DNA of 30,340 bases from Salisapilia sapeloensis (taxonomy: Eukaryota > Oomycota > Peronosporomycetes > Peronosporales > Salisapiliaceae): NCBI GenBank assembly GCA_023334545.1, contig JAADVB010000223.1, forward strand, positions 1 through 30,340, in the 5' to 3' direction. Within the stretch, counting starts at the first letter, position 1; each line of letters starts with the position of its first letter. Of the stretch, positions 20,151-29,994 are shown in pieces. The notes below the pieces were generated by a model. That model did not search any database and was not told the origin of the DNA. It saw only the letters and a list, made by a program, of their open reading frames with translations. A program made the translations under genes and the position numbers.

Positions 20151-21428
20151 GATCGGCTCTTATTTTAATGCAAGTGGGAGTCGAAATGAACTCGTTGGAT
20201 GCTTGGATGAGAGAAGAGCATCAAAACGTAGTGATTGAAGTTCGCTGCATCCTGATCAACTTGATTACCATCTGCTTGAAGTCGAAGCATTTAGATATCG
20301 CTCGACTTTAATTTGCCTGTGGCTTTCTTCTCTAGCACTTGGGTTGGGCAATGTGAAATTACTGGAAAAGTACTTGGGACTAGGTCCATTATGAACGGAA
20401 AATTTGTCTGCATTTCTGTAAATATACGCTGACAAAATATCTTCATTGACGAGAGGATGGTGCCTTGGTCCTGATGAGATATCTCGGCAACGAAAGTATA
20501 TCGAATGGTAGCTAAATAAAAGAAGAGCTGACTGAAGATACGCTGGATATTCTCCAGTCAATTGAAATTTAGGACGTCGCCTATTAAGATAAGCATGCTC
20601 AACAAACTTCTTATCCTTTGCAACAATAAAATCGAAATCGTAGGTTGGCATTTAAATATCTATTGCATACTTGTTTTCGAGCGATTCGTGGACTTGCTTT
20701 CGAATAAAGCCAAGTACCTTTACATTGATCTTCAAATGTGCTTCTTTCCTATTTATTGTCAATATGGCGCGATAGCGAGACTACGCTGTAGCAATGGTAC
20801 AAGCCCTCCTCCATAGGAGCTTTTATCTATTATAGTCTCAACTTAAACAAATGCTATCATATATCCCGCTAATGGTGAAGACGATATATTAAAGTTTCGA
20901 TGGTTGACTACCGGCAACGAGAATCCGTACTAAAGTCGATCGGCTACTATCGTCCTTTAACCAAGGTTACTACGCCAAGCCGAACGAAGCAAGTCTGACC
21001 ATCATGAAGACACGCCGGTCTCGGTCCAGAGATGCGGATACGGCGATCCTCCTACCTTTTACACACATAACCATACCAATATTCAGGAGGTTACCATGAT
21101 TGCCCACAAAAGATAATTCCATCTTCCGATAGCTGTCCAACAAAGTCATCGCGGACAATAAAGCTGTGAAAACTACAAGTCTATGCCCAATGTACCGGGG
21201 ATAGTTCACATGACTGGAAGGAGTTCGGGTGGCGTAATAGTTAACAAGGACTGCAATATCTTTCAATTGATAAGACTCCTTTCATCGCAGTAGACTGGAT
21301 AGAAAACGTGTAGCTAAGAAATGAAAGAGCTCAGACTATGTGCAAATTGAACAGTTGAAGGGAACGGACCAGAGCATTGAACAATGACTTCATATGACAT
21401 AGTAGCGTCCGTACGTAGCAACGCTCGC
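20151..21428. other. Intergenic region, no supported gene
   Basis: About 1.3 kb upstream of the GH1 gene, which starts at 20150 on the minus strand. A 128-codon minus-strand frame at 20265-20651 starts with ATG but has no signal peptide, no domain, and no family resemblance, so I leave it uncalled; it could be a fragment of a decayed gene. Nothing else stands out. Confidence 0.5.
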
Positions 21429-22136
21429 TTACTCATCCGCTAACCGACCAACTATGACGTATTTTTCTTTAAATTTCTTCACCCAGTCGTCAAGCACCTT
21501 TTGCTGTTCATCCGTCAAGTCGTCGACTCTCGGATCATCCAGATCGGCCTCACTGAGTGACATGCAGGCGAGGGCTCTTGTCACATCTCTTCCAGCAAAC
21601 TGGCCGTACATACCTTGTTCAGGATGATAAAACTCTTTCCCTGTCAACGTGACATCGTATATCTGTCCAGCGACAGCTACGAGGATTTCCTTTCGTGGGT
21701 CCTGTACACCATCATACCTTTGCAATTCTTCTCTTGTCATGTCTCTTGTCATAACGATACGTCCGACAATTTGCACCTGCTCCTCTTCCAGTAGCTTTTC
21801 CTGCCATTGTGCCATTCGACTCATCATCTCCTCTTCCAGATCTCTCAAATCCTCTTTGCGAACGACATTCTTCTTGTCGCCTGTTGCAACTGCATACGAC
21901 ACATCTTTTCCAGCCCACATACAAAGCTCTCCATTCGGACCATACTCATCCGCCAAGCTGGTCACGTCATAGACATCACTCGCGACAGATATATAAATTG
22001 GAAGTCCACATCTTCCATTAAAAGCTTCTAACTCATCAAAAGTAAAGCAGCGTCCAGAAGGATCCCTCTCATCGCCTGTCGGCCGTGGCGGAAGTACCTT
22101 CGGACCTTTTGGATTCGTCGCCACGGCATTTCCCAT
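21429..22136 (-). CDS. Tandem cytochrome-b5-like (MAPR) protein, myristoylation motif
   Basis: A 235-residue protein with two domains of the MAPR family (PGRMC1/neudesin-type cytochrome b5-like heme-binding domains). Domain 1 covers about residues 30-127 (FTFDELEAFNG, VYDVTSLADEYGPNG, MWAGKD) and domain 2 about 132-232 (MTREELQRYDG, GQIYDVTLTGKEFYHPEQ, QFAGRDVTRALA). Domain 2 keeps both tyrosines of the heme site (Y170, Y177); domain 1 has Leu71 where the axial Tyr is expected. The open frame starts at a TTG three codons upstream, so the ATG at 22136 is the first; it gives MGNAVAT, a classic N-myristoylation context, instead of the usual N-terminal TM helix of PGRMC proteins. MAPR proteins act in heme handling and P450 support. 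It starts 132 bp after the stop of the SulP gene, same strand. Confidence 0.85.
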   Translation of the reverse strand: MGNAVATNPKGPKVLPPRPTGDERDPSGRCFTFDELEAFNGRCGLPIYISVASDVYDVTSLADEYGPNGELCMWAGKDVSYAVATGDKKNVVRKEDLRDLEEEMMSRMAQWQEKLLEEEQVQIVGRIVMTRDMTREELQRYDGVQDPRKEILVAVAGQIYDVTLTGKEFYHPEQGMYGQFAGRDVTRALACMSLSEADLDDPRVDDLTDEQQKVLDDWVKKFKEKYVIVGRLADE

Positions 22137-22268
22137 CGTGTACAAGTGAAAAACGAAACGGGCAACGTAACAAGTCCATGATAACGCGCAAGATCAAGTA
22201 ATTTATGCAAAGGTAGAGTGTACTTGCGTTTATAAATACCACCTTGGGCATATTTCTACAATAAACAA

Positions 22269-24410
22269 CTAGGCAGTTGGCGAGGAAGTCGGGTGCAGAC
22301 GGACACGAGCGATCGCGTCTTCCAAAGTAATGGATGGATCTCCTGCTACTAATCGCTTGCTCAGCTTGGACGCAGTCATCATATCACTGATACGACCATT
22401 GGCATGCGCAATGCCGAGGCAAAGATCTTTCCTCGCGAGCTTCTCCTCCAGATCGGAAAGCACCTGCAACGTCGTTGCGTCCATATCGTTCATGTGTCTC
22501 GCATCCAGGACGACTCCCTTGATCTCGACATCGAGACTGTTCACGCGAGAAAGCTCTTGCTCGATACACACGACGACTCGTTCGCAGTTGGCAAAGTACA
22601 GAGAGCTCTCGACTCGCAACGCCACCACATCCTCCAACACTGAAGTGTACGGGTACATGCTTCGGTCCACGAGGCTTCCGTCGTCGAGCTCTGCCAGGAC
22701 AGCGACAGGCTGCGTCTTGGTCTTGTACATGAGCGCCAGGACGGACGAGATAATGGAGGCAAAGAGACCGTTGAGGACACCAAGGCCGAGCGTCAGGACG
22801 AAGGCTGCGAGCCAGACGAAGAACTCGTCTTTTTTCACCTGGTACAGCCACTTGGCTTCATGCATCTCCACAAGAGAGCTGCCGGCGACGATGATGATGG
22901 CCGCTAGACTCGCTGCTGGGAGGTAGTACAGCGCACTCGTCATGGTGTAGAGCGCGATGATGATGATCAGGACGGTGCAAATGGACGCCAGTTGCGTACG
23001 CGCATTCTGCATGTTGACAGCCGTGCGGGACATGGCACCAGTCGATGGGATGGCGGTGAGGAAACCGCAGACGATACTGGCCATGCCGAGACCCATGAGC
23101 TCCTGGTCCGTGTTAATGTCCTCTCCACGCTTAATCGCTAGTCGCTTGGACATGGCGATAGATGAAAGGTACACGACGGCGGCAATGGAGCATGCGTGGC
23201 CGATCATGCTGCCAAAGTCACCTGCATCCAGCAGCCCTTCGTTGAAGCCATACCATGGCACACGAGGGGTGCCATATCCACTAGGCACATCACCTGTGAG
23301 CTCGAGACGCTCCGGACCGACAATATAGCCGACGACACCGCCGAGGATGCAGACGATGAGAGGTCCGAGGTCGCATACGGTCTTAGCGACGAAGAGGAGC
23401 AAGAGCGTCGTCTTGGACATGGGTTTCTCCTGCTCTTCTTCTCCAAACGGATCCACTTCGTCCTTTTCAACGACGGTCGTGGGAGACTCCGGAACAGCGG
23501 ATCGCTGCGCTTGCATGTGCTCCATACTGACGTACTGTTGATCTGTCAGAGAGAAGCCGTGGCTCTGATTGTTCGAGTTGACAGGCGTGAGGACCATCGG
23601 GTTCTGCTGCGTGCCAGATCCGTAGCTGAGTGACTCGGATTCCTCATCTTTCGTCGTATCTGCGTCTTCCTCAAAGATGCTGTTTAAAGAAATCTGTGCG
23701 AGGAACTTGCGTTTGATGATCCGGAGCGATAGAAGGAGGACGATGGAGACGAGACCGAGCACGAAGCTCGTGATATTCGTGTGTGGAATGCTCTCCAAGA
23801 CACGGTAGACGGTTACGGGCGGAAAGTCTTCGTGCTTGACCTTGACATCCAGCCAGTTCTTGACCTGCGACAGCATGATGAGGAGACCACCGGCTGAGAT
23901 GAAACCTCCCATGACCGGACGAGAGAAGAAGTCGGCGATCTGACTTAGATTAAGCGCTCGGAGGACGAGAAGGATGGCGCCAGAGAGGAACGAGTAGAAG
24001 ACGACGGTCGCTGTACGCGTTTCTTCATCCTCAATGTCACTAACAGTCGATCCGACCAGTAAAGACACTTCGGATCCACTCGCGACGGAGAGGACGGTCG
24101 AGCTACCGAACAAGGCGTAGATGAAAGGAGCAGAGGCAGCTGTGTAGAGTCCGTGCTCCGGTGCGACCTGCATCAGTTTCGACAAAGAAACTTCCTGTGG
24201 AATGAGCATCATGGCGACGGTGATGCCGGCAACGATGTCAAACATAAGATCGCGCTTGACATTGTACTGCGGCAGCCATTGGAGGATCGGAAGTAGGTAC
24301 TTGACTCGCTCCTTAGCAGTCGGCCGTCGTACTTGCAAGTGGAAAGATGAGTCGTGGGACGCCTGGCTACTGGACGACGCGCCATTTCGACGTTGGTGTA
24401 TCTCGGACAT
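22269..24410 (-). CDS. SulP/SLC26 anion transporter with STAS domain
   Basis: A 713-residue single-exon membrane protein of the SulP/SLC26 family, which moves sulfate, bicarbonate, chloride or other anions. It has the N-terminal transport core (MLIPQEVSLSKLMQVAPEHG, then ALFGSSTVLSVASGSEVSLL), later helices including SIVCGFLTAIPSTGAMSRTA, and a C-terminal STAS domain at about 575-700 (LRVESSLYFANCERV, VVLDARHMNDMDATTL), with the regulatory DxDAT-type loop. Between about residues 237 and 335 lies a long hydrophilic acidic segment (EEDADTTKDEESES, Gln/Asn-rich, then DPFGEEEQEKP) inside the membrane part, which family members lack or keep short. The frame is open to 24605, and the ATG at 24551 is also in frame, so the start is uncertain; 24410 gives the most family-like N-terminus. 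Substrate cannot be read from sequence. Confidence 0.92.
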   Translation of the reverse strand: MSEIHQRRNGASSSSQASHDSSFHLQVRRPTAKERVKYLLPILQWLPQYNVKRDLMFDIVAGITVAMMLIPQEVSLSKLMQVAPEHGLYTAASAPFIYALFGSSTVLSVASGSEVSLLVGSTVSDIEDEETRTATVVFYSFLSGAILLVLRALNLSQIADFFSRPVMGGFISAGGLLIMLSQVKNWLDVKVKHEDFPPVTVYRVLESIPHTNITSFVLGLVSIVLLLSLRIIKRKFLAQISLNSIFEEDADTTKDEESESLSYGSGTQQNPMVLTPVNSNNQSHGFSLTDQQYVSMEHMQAQRSAVPESPTTVVEKDEVDPFGEEEQEKPMSKTTLLLLFVAKTVCDLGPLIVCILGGVVGYIVGPERLELTGDVPSGYGTPRVPWYGFNEGLLDAGDFGSMIGHACSIAAVVYLSSIAMSKRLAIKRGEDINTDQELMGLGMASIVCGFLTAIPSTGAMSRTAVNMQNARTQLASICTVLIIIIALYTMTSALYYLPAASLAAIIIVAGSSLVEMHEAKWLYQVKKDEFFVWLAAFVLTLGLGVLNGLFASIISSVLALMYKTKTQPVAVLAELDDGSLVDRSMYPYTSVLEDVVALRVESSLYFANCERVVVCIEQELSRVNSLDVEIKGVVLDARHMNDMDATTLQVLSDLEEKLARKDLCLGIAHANGRISDMMTASKLSKRLVAGDPSITLEDAIARVRLHPTSSPTA

Positions 24411-25913
24411 GCCTTGTCGACGTAAGAAGAAATTGTGGAATGAAACTTCGCCTCGAGTCGATGGTCCTCCATGATGCTGCGACGAGAAGAGGTGGCGGCC
24501 GAGGAAGAGATGATTGGGTCGCGGTCGATGACGTGGTTTGGGCGGGTACATACAAAAAGCAAGGTAGATCTTGGCATGGGGATAGGGGACACAGTTGACA
24601 GCCAATAAGATAAAAGGCGTTTTATAGCAAATTGGAAGGTCGCTAGGGACGAGACGATGAAGAGGAGATAAAGGGGAAAAGTAGGCACGAGCTACAAGGC
24701 TTTTAGAGTCTTACTAGCCAGTGTGTAAAGGGCTGGGCCGGATGGAATCGAATGCGGGACGAGCGGCTAGATACTTGTAGACGAACATAAAGTAGCCAGA
24801 CTTGGAAGTTTGATTAATCGAGGTTGGATATTAGCGAATGAAAAAGCAGTAAAGTATACATGAAAGCCAATCAAATAGTTTGATTTTGGGCTGTTTGCGT
24901 GTTCGCCAGGCAACGGACACTACAGCTCCGATCCAATTGATAGCAGTATACATACTGATAAGGCAGCCTCTCCTTAACGCACTCATCATAGCTCTATAAT
25001 AAGTCTAGAATAAAAGTACTAGACACGTGATACGTACTGCACATATCCATAAGGCAACCTCTACGTGGTAAAGTCCTTGAAGATGGAGGACCCGCCGAAT
25101 ATATGGAAACCTAGCACAGAAAAGAATCTACGTCACGAAGTAAAGTAGCTGTAGACCTGACTTGATCAGTATGGAGCAACGTGAGCAGGCTTTGCCCTTA
25201 GTTGCTTCTCTTGTTGCCACCCACTGGAATCTGCTTGCACCACCCACTGCCGATGTCTTTTTTTACTTCTATTCCTCATCTATCGGATCTGTGCTTTCAA
25301 GATCCTTTCACTAAAGCACGCCCTACGCCTCGTTTCGCTGGTCTCTCTCACTTACAACTGCCTCGAGATTGTCATGCTTTTACGTCTATAAACGTATCTT
25401 TCACCTTCACTACGGACAATCGATAAGATGACAGTGCTCGTGTTTCTACATCTTATACATACCAGAGTTGGTCATTATCCAACATTTTGAGGCGCTATCT
25501 ATAATTGTCTAAAAGATGTATATACTTATTACTTTGTGTTTTAAATTAATTTTACTTCATGCTGTCTTCTTATCTTTCCTATCGATAGCTTCTTCTTAGT
25601 CAATTGCACATCACCGCTCTTGATACTTTACGCATACTTGCGTTTCCATTCATATGCAGTTCACACCCCTCCTCCTGTCTTCTCGGATGAATTTAAAGTC
25701 ATTCTAGCACTGAAGGTCCAATGTCAACTTTACCTTGGAACTACCAGCTACGACCATGGGCACTCGACAAGCATCGCTATCTATTACATAGACATATTTC
25801 ATCATACTCGGGATTCAGTTTAAAGTAGCAAGTACATTTGAGCACAACTTTTTGTTTCTTTTCGATTTACGTGCAACGATGCCGTCGACCATGGCATCCT
25901 CAACTACCTCCGA
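24411..25913. other. Intergenic region, no supported gene
   Basis: About 1.5 kb between the SulP start and the P450 stop codon, both minus-strand genes. It holds the SulP promoter and probably the P450 3' UTR. A near-repeat ATAAGGC(A/G)... occurs at 24958-24971 and 25049-25062, listed separately. The stretch around 25200-25280 is pyrimidine-rich. No protein-coding signal is convincing. Confidence 0.55.
24958..25062. repeat. Near-identical 14-bp direct repeats
   Basis: ATAAGGCAGCCTCT at 24958-24971 and ATAAGGCAACCTCT at 25049-25062 differ at one base and lie 91 bp apart, each preceded by related AT-rich sequence with GTATACATACTG and GTACTGCACATA. They might be remnants of a tandem duplication or paired regulatory sites upstream of the SulP gene. 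Confidence 0.35.
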
Positions 25914-27704
25914 TTAAGCGTGGTATGGCGTCACCTTCAACGGCAAGTCGCTGTCCACAGTCAACTCCAGTCCTTCAGACGTACCGATCTGGTGCGGATC
26001 CTCCAGCATCGTCAAGTCAAACTTGCTCAGCAAGGCGCACATGACGATCTCAAGCTCGACCATGGCCATTCGCTCTCCAATGCACTTCCTGGCTCCAGTA
26101 AGCTATGATCACAAACAGCATGTCAGACCCGTAGGCTAGCTATAAACTACATTAATATACGTACGAAGATTGGGAACTCGGACGCCGTGACATTGATAAG
26201 ACCTCCCGTCGATTCGTCAATCCAGCGCTCAGGCTTGAACTCACGAGCGTCTTCACCCCAGACTTGAGTCAAGAATCCCGTCGCGCGCATGACAGTCATC
26301 ACTTCCGTGCCTTTGCTCACGTAAGTCCCGTCGACCAGTGTAGTGGACTGAGTGGCAGCACGTTGCGAAAGAGGGACCGTCGAGTTTAGACGGAGCGTCT
26401 CTCGAATCACCGCTTCCAAGTACTTAAGCTCAGCAACCTCTTCCACGGTCGGGATACCCGCCTCTTCCTCCAAAAGATGCGGTAACTTGGCCTGGATTTC
26501 GGCACGGATCTTGGGTAGAACATTTGGATGACGGTGCAGTTCGACGACAATCCATGCCATGGTAGAGCTCGTCGTCATGGCTCCACCCAAGAAGAAGTTG
26601 AGGGCCATGTCGCGCATCAAGGTAGGGTCCGCGTCCAACTTGCCAGTCTTCGACGCTTCCTTGGCCTGACTCTCTAAGAAGAGAGCGATCAAGTCCTTTG
26701 AACGGGACTCATCAACTTGACCACTTTCCATCTCTTGCTTTTGCTTCGCGATAGACTTGTGAATGATGTCATAGATCAATCCGTCCAAGTATTTTTTGCC
26801 CTGGGCAACTTCGGCTTCTTCACCAATACCGAGCATACGTCGGATGGTCCAGTACCAGTATGGCTGCTGGTTACGATGGAAGATACCGCGAGAGATGAGG
26901 CGGATGTTTTCAATGAATTCGTTCTCTTCCCCACGCAAACCCTTTTGCATGCTTTCCAAATCAACGCCAAAGCCAACCTAGTTCGAGAACAGTTATGGAC
27001 ATGATCTATATGAAGATAGTTCATCTTTCTTACCTGGGTGAAGACGTCCGTTGTGAATTCCATGAATGAGATTCGGCCAGAGATGACGTTGCCTCGCTTC
27101 GCTCGCTCACGCAAGACTTGAATGAATTCTTGAGTACGCTCTCGAATCTTAGTGTGCATGACATCCTTCATCATCTGCATACTGAACAAGTGAGAAGCCG
27201 TCTTTCGTTGGTACTTCCAATGACTGCCAATGCTGTTGATGATGCCATATCCGAGCAAGTCGTAGTTGCGGTCAAGTGACAGTGGGTTGTTGACAAAGAT
27301 ACTGTTTTGTGTCTTGTAAATGTCCGTAATGTGTTCCGGGGTCGAAACAATCACCATCGGGTCGCGACCCAAGATTTCCAGAAGCCAAGGCTTGCCATCC
27401 TTCTCCGCGCATGTCTCGGCGAGCCATGTAGTAAACCTATCGGATCCAACGTGTTAAGCACAGGTTATGCAGTTTAACTATCAGACGTTGGAAATTACCG
27501 ATGGCGATTGCGAGAAAGCACTAGAGTGCTACCTAAAAATGGCAGCGCTCCTTTCGGACGAGGCAAGGATTTGCCTTCAGAAGTGTAGGCACGAGGCTTT
27601 TGGTAGTATGACAAGAGCATGTATCCTGCTGCAAGTGGAAGCGCGACGACAGCCACTGATTGTGGTGTAGAAAGCTGCTCAAACTTTTCCATTGCACGGT
27701 CCAT
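25914..27704 (-). CDS. Cytochrome P450, ER-anchored, CYP86-like
   Basis: Four exons, 27704-27499, 27436-27034, 26977-26165 and 26102-25914, encode 536 residues. Introns are 27437-27498 (62 nt, GTAATT...GATAG), 26978-27033 (56 nt, GTAAGA...CTAG) and 26103-26164 (62 nt, GTACGT...CATAG). Splicing restores RNRHRFTTWLAE, DVFTQVGFGVDLESM and FPIFLTGARKCIGERM. Motifs: N-terminal helix at about 14-33, Pro-rich LPRPKGALPFLG, C-helix HWKYQRK, I-helix GGAMTT at 334-339, ExxR E396-TL-R399, PERW at 452-455, and the heme-ligand Cys at 481. Overall it resembles the CYP86 / CYP94 fatty-acid hydroxylase type and oomycete CYP50xx enzymes; substrate unknown. The I-helix usually has Asp or Glu before Thr-Thr, here Met337. 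The open frame extends upstream to 27848, but the first ATG is 27704. Confidence 0.92.
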
Positions 27705-29994
27705 AGTCTCAAACGGGTAGGTGCTCTGTGGGGTCGATCGGAAGTTGCGGAATGATAGACTCCTGATTTTTGCGGGGGTCCAGCGTTGTTTGTACGTCTT
27801 ATGCTGACCAACTGCATAGAGCGGAGCATGAATCAATGCATCGCACACAAAAAGATCATCATAGTGGTCAGTTTCCTTGAAATAGACACGGTATCATCGG
27901 CTGTCGCCATGTGTCGTGGCAAGTCGAGTACATGGGAAGAGACATTGAGCCGAAGTGGAGTGATCGTGTGAGGATCATCTGATCGATGAGCTCATGAAAA
28001 GGGATAGCGAGTATCTATTAGGGCGGATTTGCATTTCCGACACCAGCCATGGGAACATTGTTAAGTGTACAGGGTATCGAGTATTTGAGTTGGCAATCGA
28101 CGATCGTCGCACGTGCGCCCGTCTGACTGTCGTTCTTCGAGTAACCGGCCTTCAAGCATGGACGAGACGTACTGGCAAGGCAACTCCAATTCCGAAAAGA
28201 TCGGTCTTGCGTCGTTTTGTGTGGGGTCGATGTGCATGGACGACGCCGGTATTCTGGTAGCAGATGCATGCCTTTTGGCAGCCAAGACACCCAAAGATGC
28301 TGTTTGACAGGAGGGCTCCTAATGTGTAGTCATTGAAAGATGAAAGTCTACACAGGGAGAGCTTCAGATCATTTGGAAGATGGTCTTGCTAGTTGGTTAG
28401 TGATCAAGTAGTTTTATTGCTAACGAATTAAGGAGCCTGTACAAGGTTGGAAAGCAATCAATCGCCGCCATATTGCTTGTAGCATAGTAACAAATTGTAC
28501 GTCAACTCACCCAGCTTTGACTGTTTCGTAACCTCTTGAATGCGATTATTTTTGTCTTGAGGTCGATGACTCGTAGAGAGCGATTGTATTTTATACTCTA
28601 CCCTCGTACTCATGGATATCCGCGATTTTGTTAGCTTTTACTTGTGATTAATACCAAGCGGAGCTTTGGCTATCTGTAGTCTGGTCGAATCTTTCAACAA
28701 TAATTGGATCAACAGTTCGTGGGGGTAGTTTCTGGGAAATTTGTTATTGCTGTCTCATCTTCTGCCTACCTGCACTTGTTCTTATATCAATATGAGATAT
28801 AAATTTAGTAGCTTCGATTGCATTTTGGAATCATAGCATTCCAAGGTCCCACACGATATCAAAGCAGTAGACAAGTAACCCACAAAATATGTATGCGACT
28901 GACTCATATCCTTATCAGCGTAGCGACTCGTTTTTTATCCTTGGCAGAATGCATAATATTCTGCAGACAGGTGGGAGTTTCGAAATGACTACTGAACAAG
29001 GTTTCGTTGTAGCACTCGCGATGAATTATAAAGCGCAAGTGGAAAGTGGCACAGTTTCCATTAAAAAGTCGGGATTTAATGTAGATATATGATACTCCAT
29101 CATGCATAGTGACAATTCGAAGGCGATTTAAATGTTTTATCCATATGATGATCGTTAAAGCAATGGATTGTAGCTCACCGTCTGAATGTTGCAATATAAC
29201 ATTGCTTTAGTTAGAGCTTGCGCTAATCTGTTTTAATCGCAATTTTGGTATTGTAACCTGAAGTTGCGTTGGCAGACAACAAAACTGCGTGTTCAGACAC
29301 AGTCGCTTGAATAGACTTTCTTTCTCTTTTCTTTTTCCTAGGTTTCCATATCTTTTCTACAAGCCATCGTATCTTAAAATCCCGCCGTAAGGAAGAGAAT
29401 CATTAACACGGATTTGCCGACATGCATATTGCACATGAACGTAATACTAGAAAAGGAACGAAGCACAATCGAGTGGTTGAAGCTCAAGAAAGAGTAGAAC
29501 TGTTGGAAGAACTAATCTATGTTTAGCGACTTTACCAACATGGATGGATCTCCTCAGCTATCGAATTAAGACTCGACCAACGAGTTCAAAAGCCAACTAC
29601 GACCATATTTACTAGGTAGCCGTGAGATTTATATGTGCATGAGATTACTATAGTCGTGAAAACTTGACAGCTCGGATGAATGAAGAAGACGCAGTGGGCG
29701 TTTCCAATATGCTAGAAAAACCATTATACATAGCGTGCATAGCATCACTGCTGCACGCGGTGCTGGGTATACGCTAGTCGACATCATTGCCTAGTATAAT
29801 GATTTCCAGTGGAGAAACCGCGATGCTTTGATGGGGCGTGACCAGACAGCGCACTTCAATCCAATCTATCATTAAGACAAGCAAGACGATGATTATGTGA
29901 CCAAACAATCAATAAAATGCTTTTCTTTCCTTTCTTACTCTTTTACAGCCGAGGCGTATCGTACTCCTAAGGAAAATCACCTGGCCTAACACAT
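27705..29994. other. Long intergenic region, no supported gene
   Basis: About 2.3 kb between the P450 start and the stop of the edge gene. Small frames at 27994-28307 and 28889-29194 overlap on both strands and carry no motif. A perfect 7-bp inverted repeat with a 6-nt loop (TTGGAAT at 28825-28831, ATTCCAA at 28838-28844) is visible; its meaning is unclear. No tRNA or rRNA is recognised. Confidence 0.5.

Noticed and set aside
20265-20651. 128-codon minus-strand ORF as a small gene or effector
   Set aside because: No signal peptide, RXLR-like motif or domain; composition looks like chance frame. Kept only as an intergenic remark.
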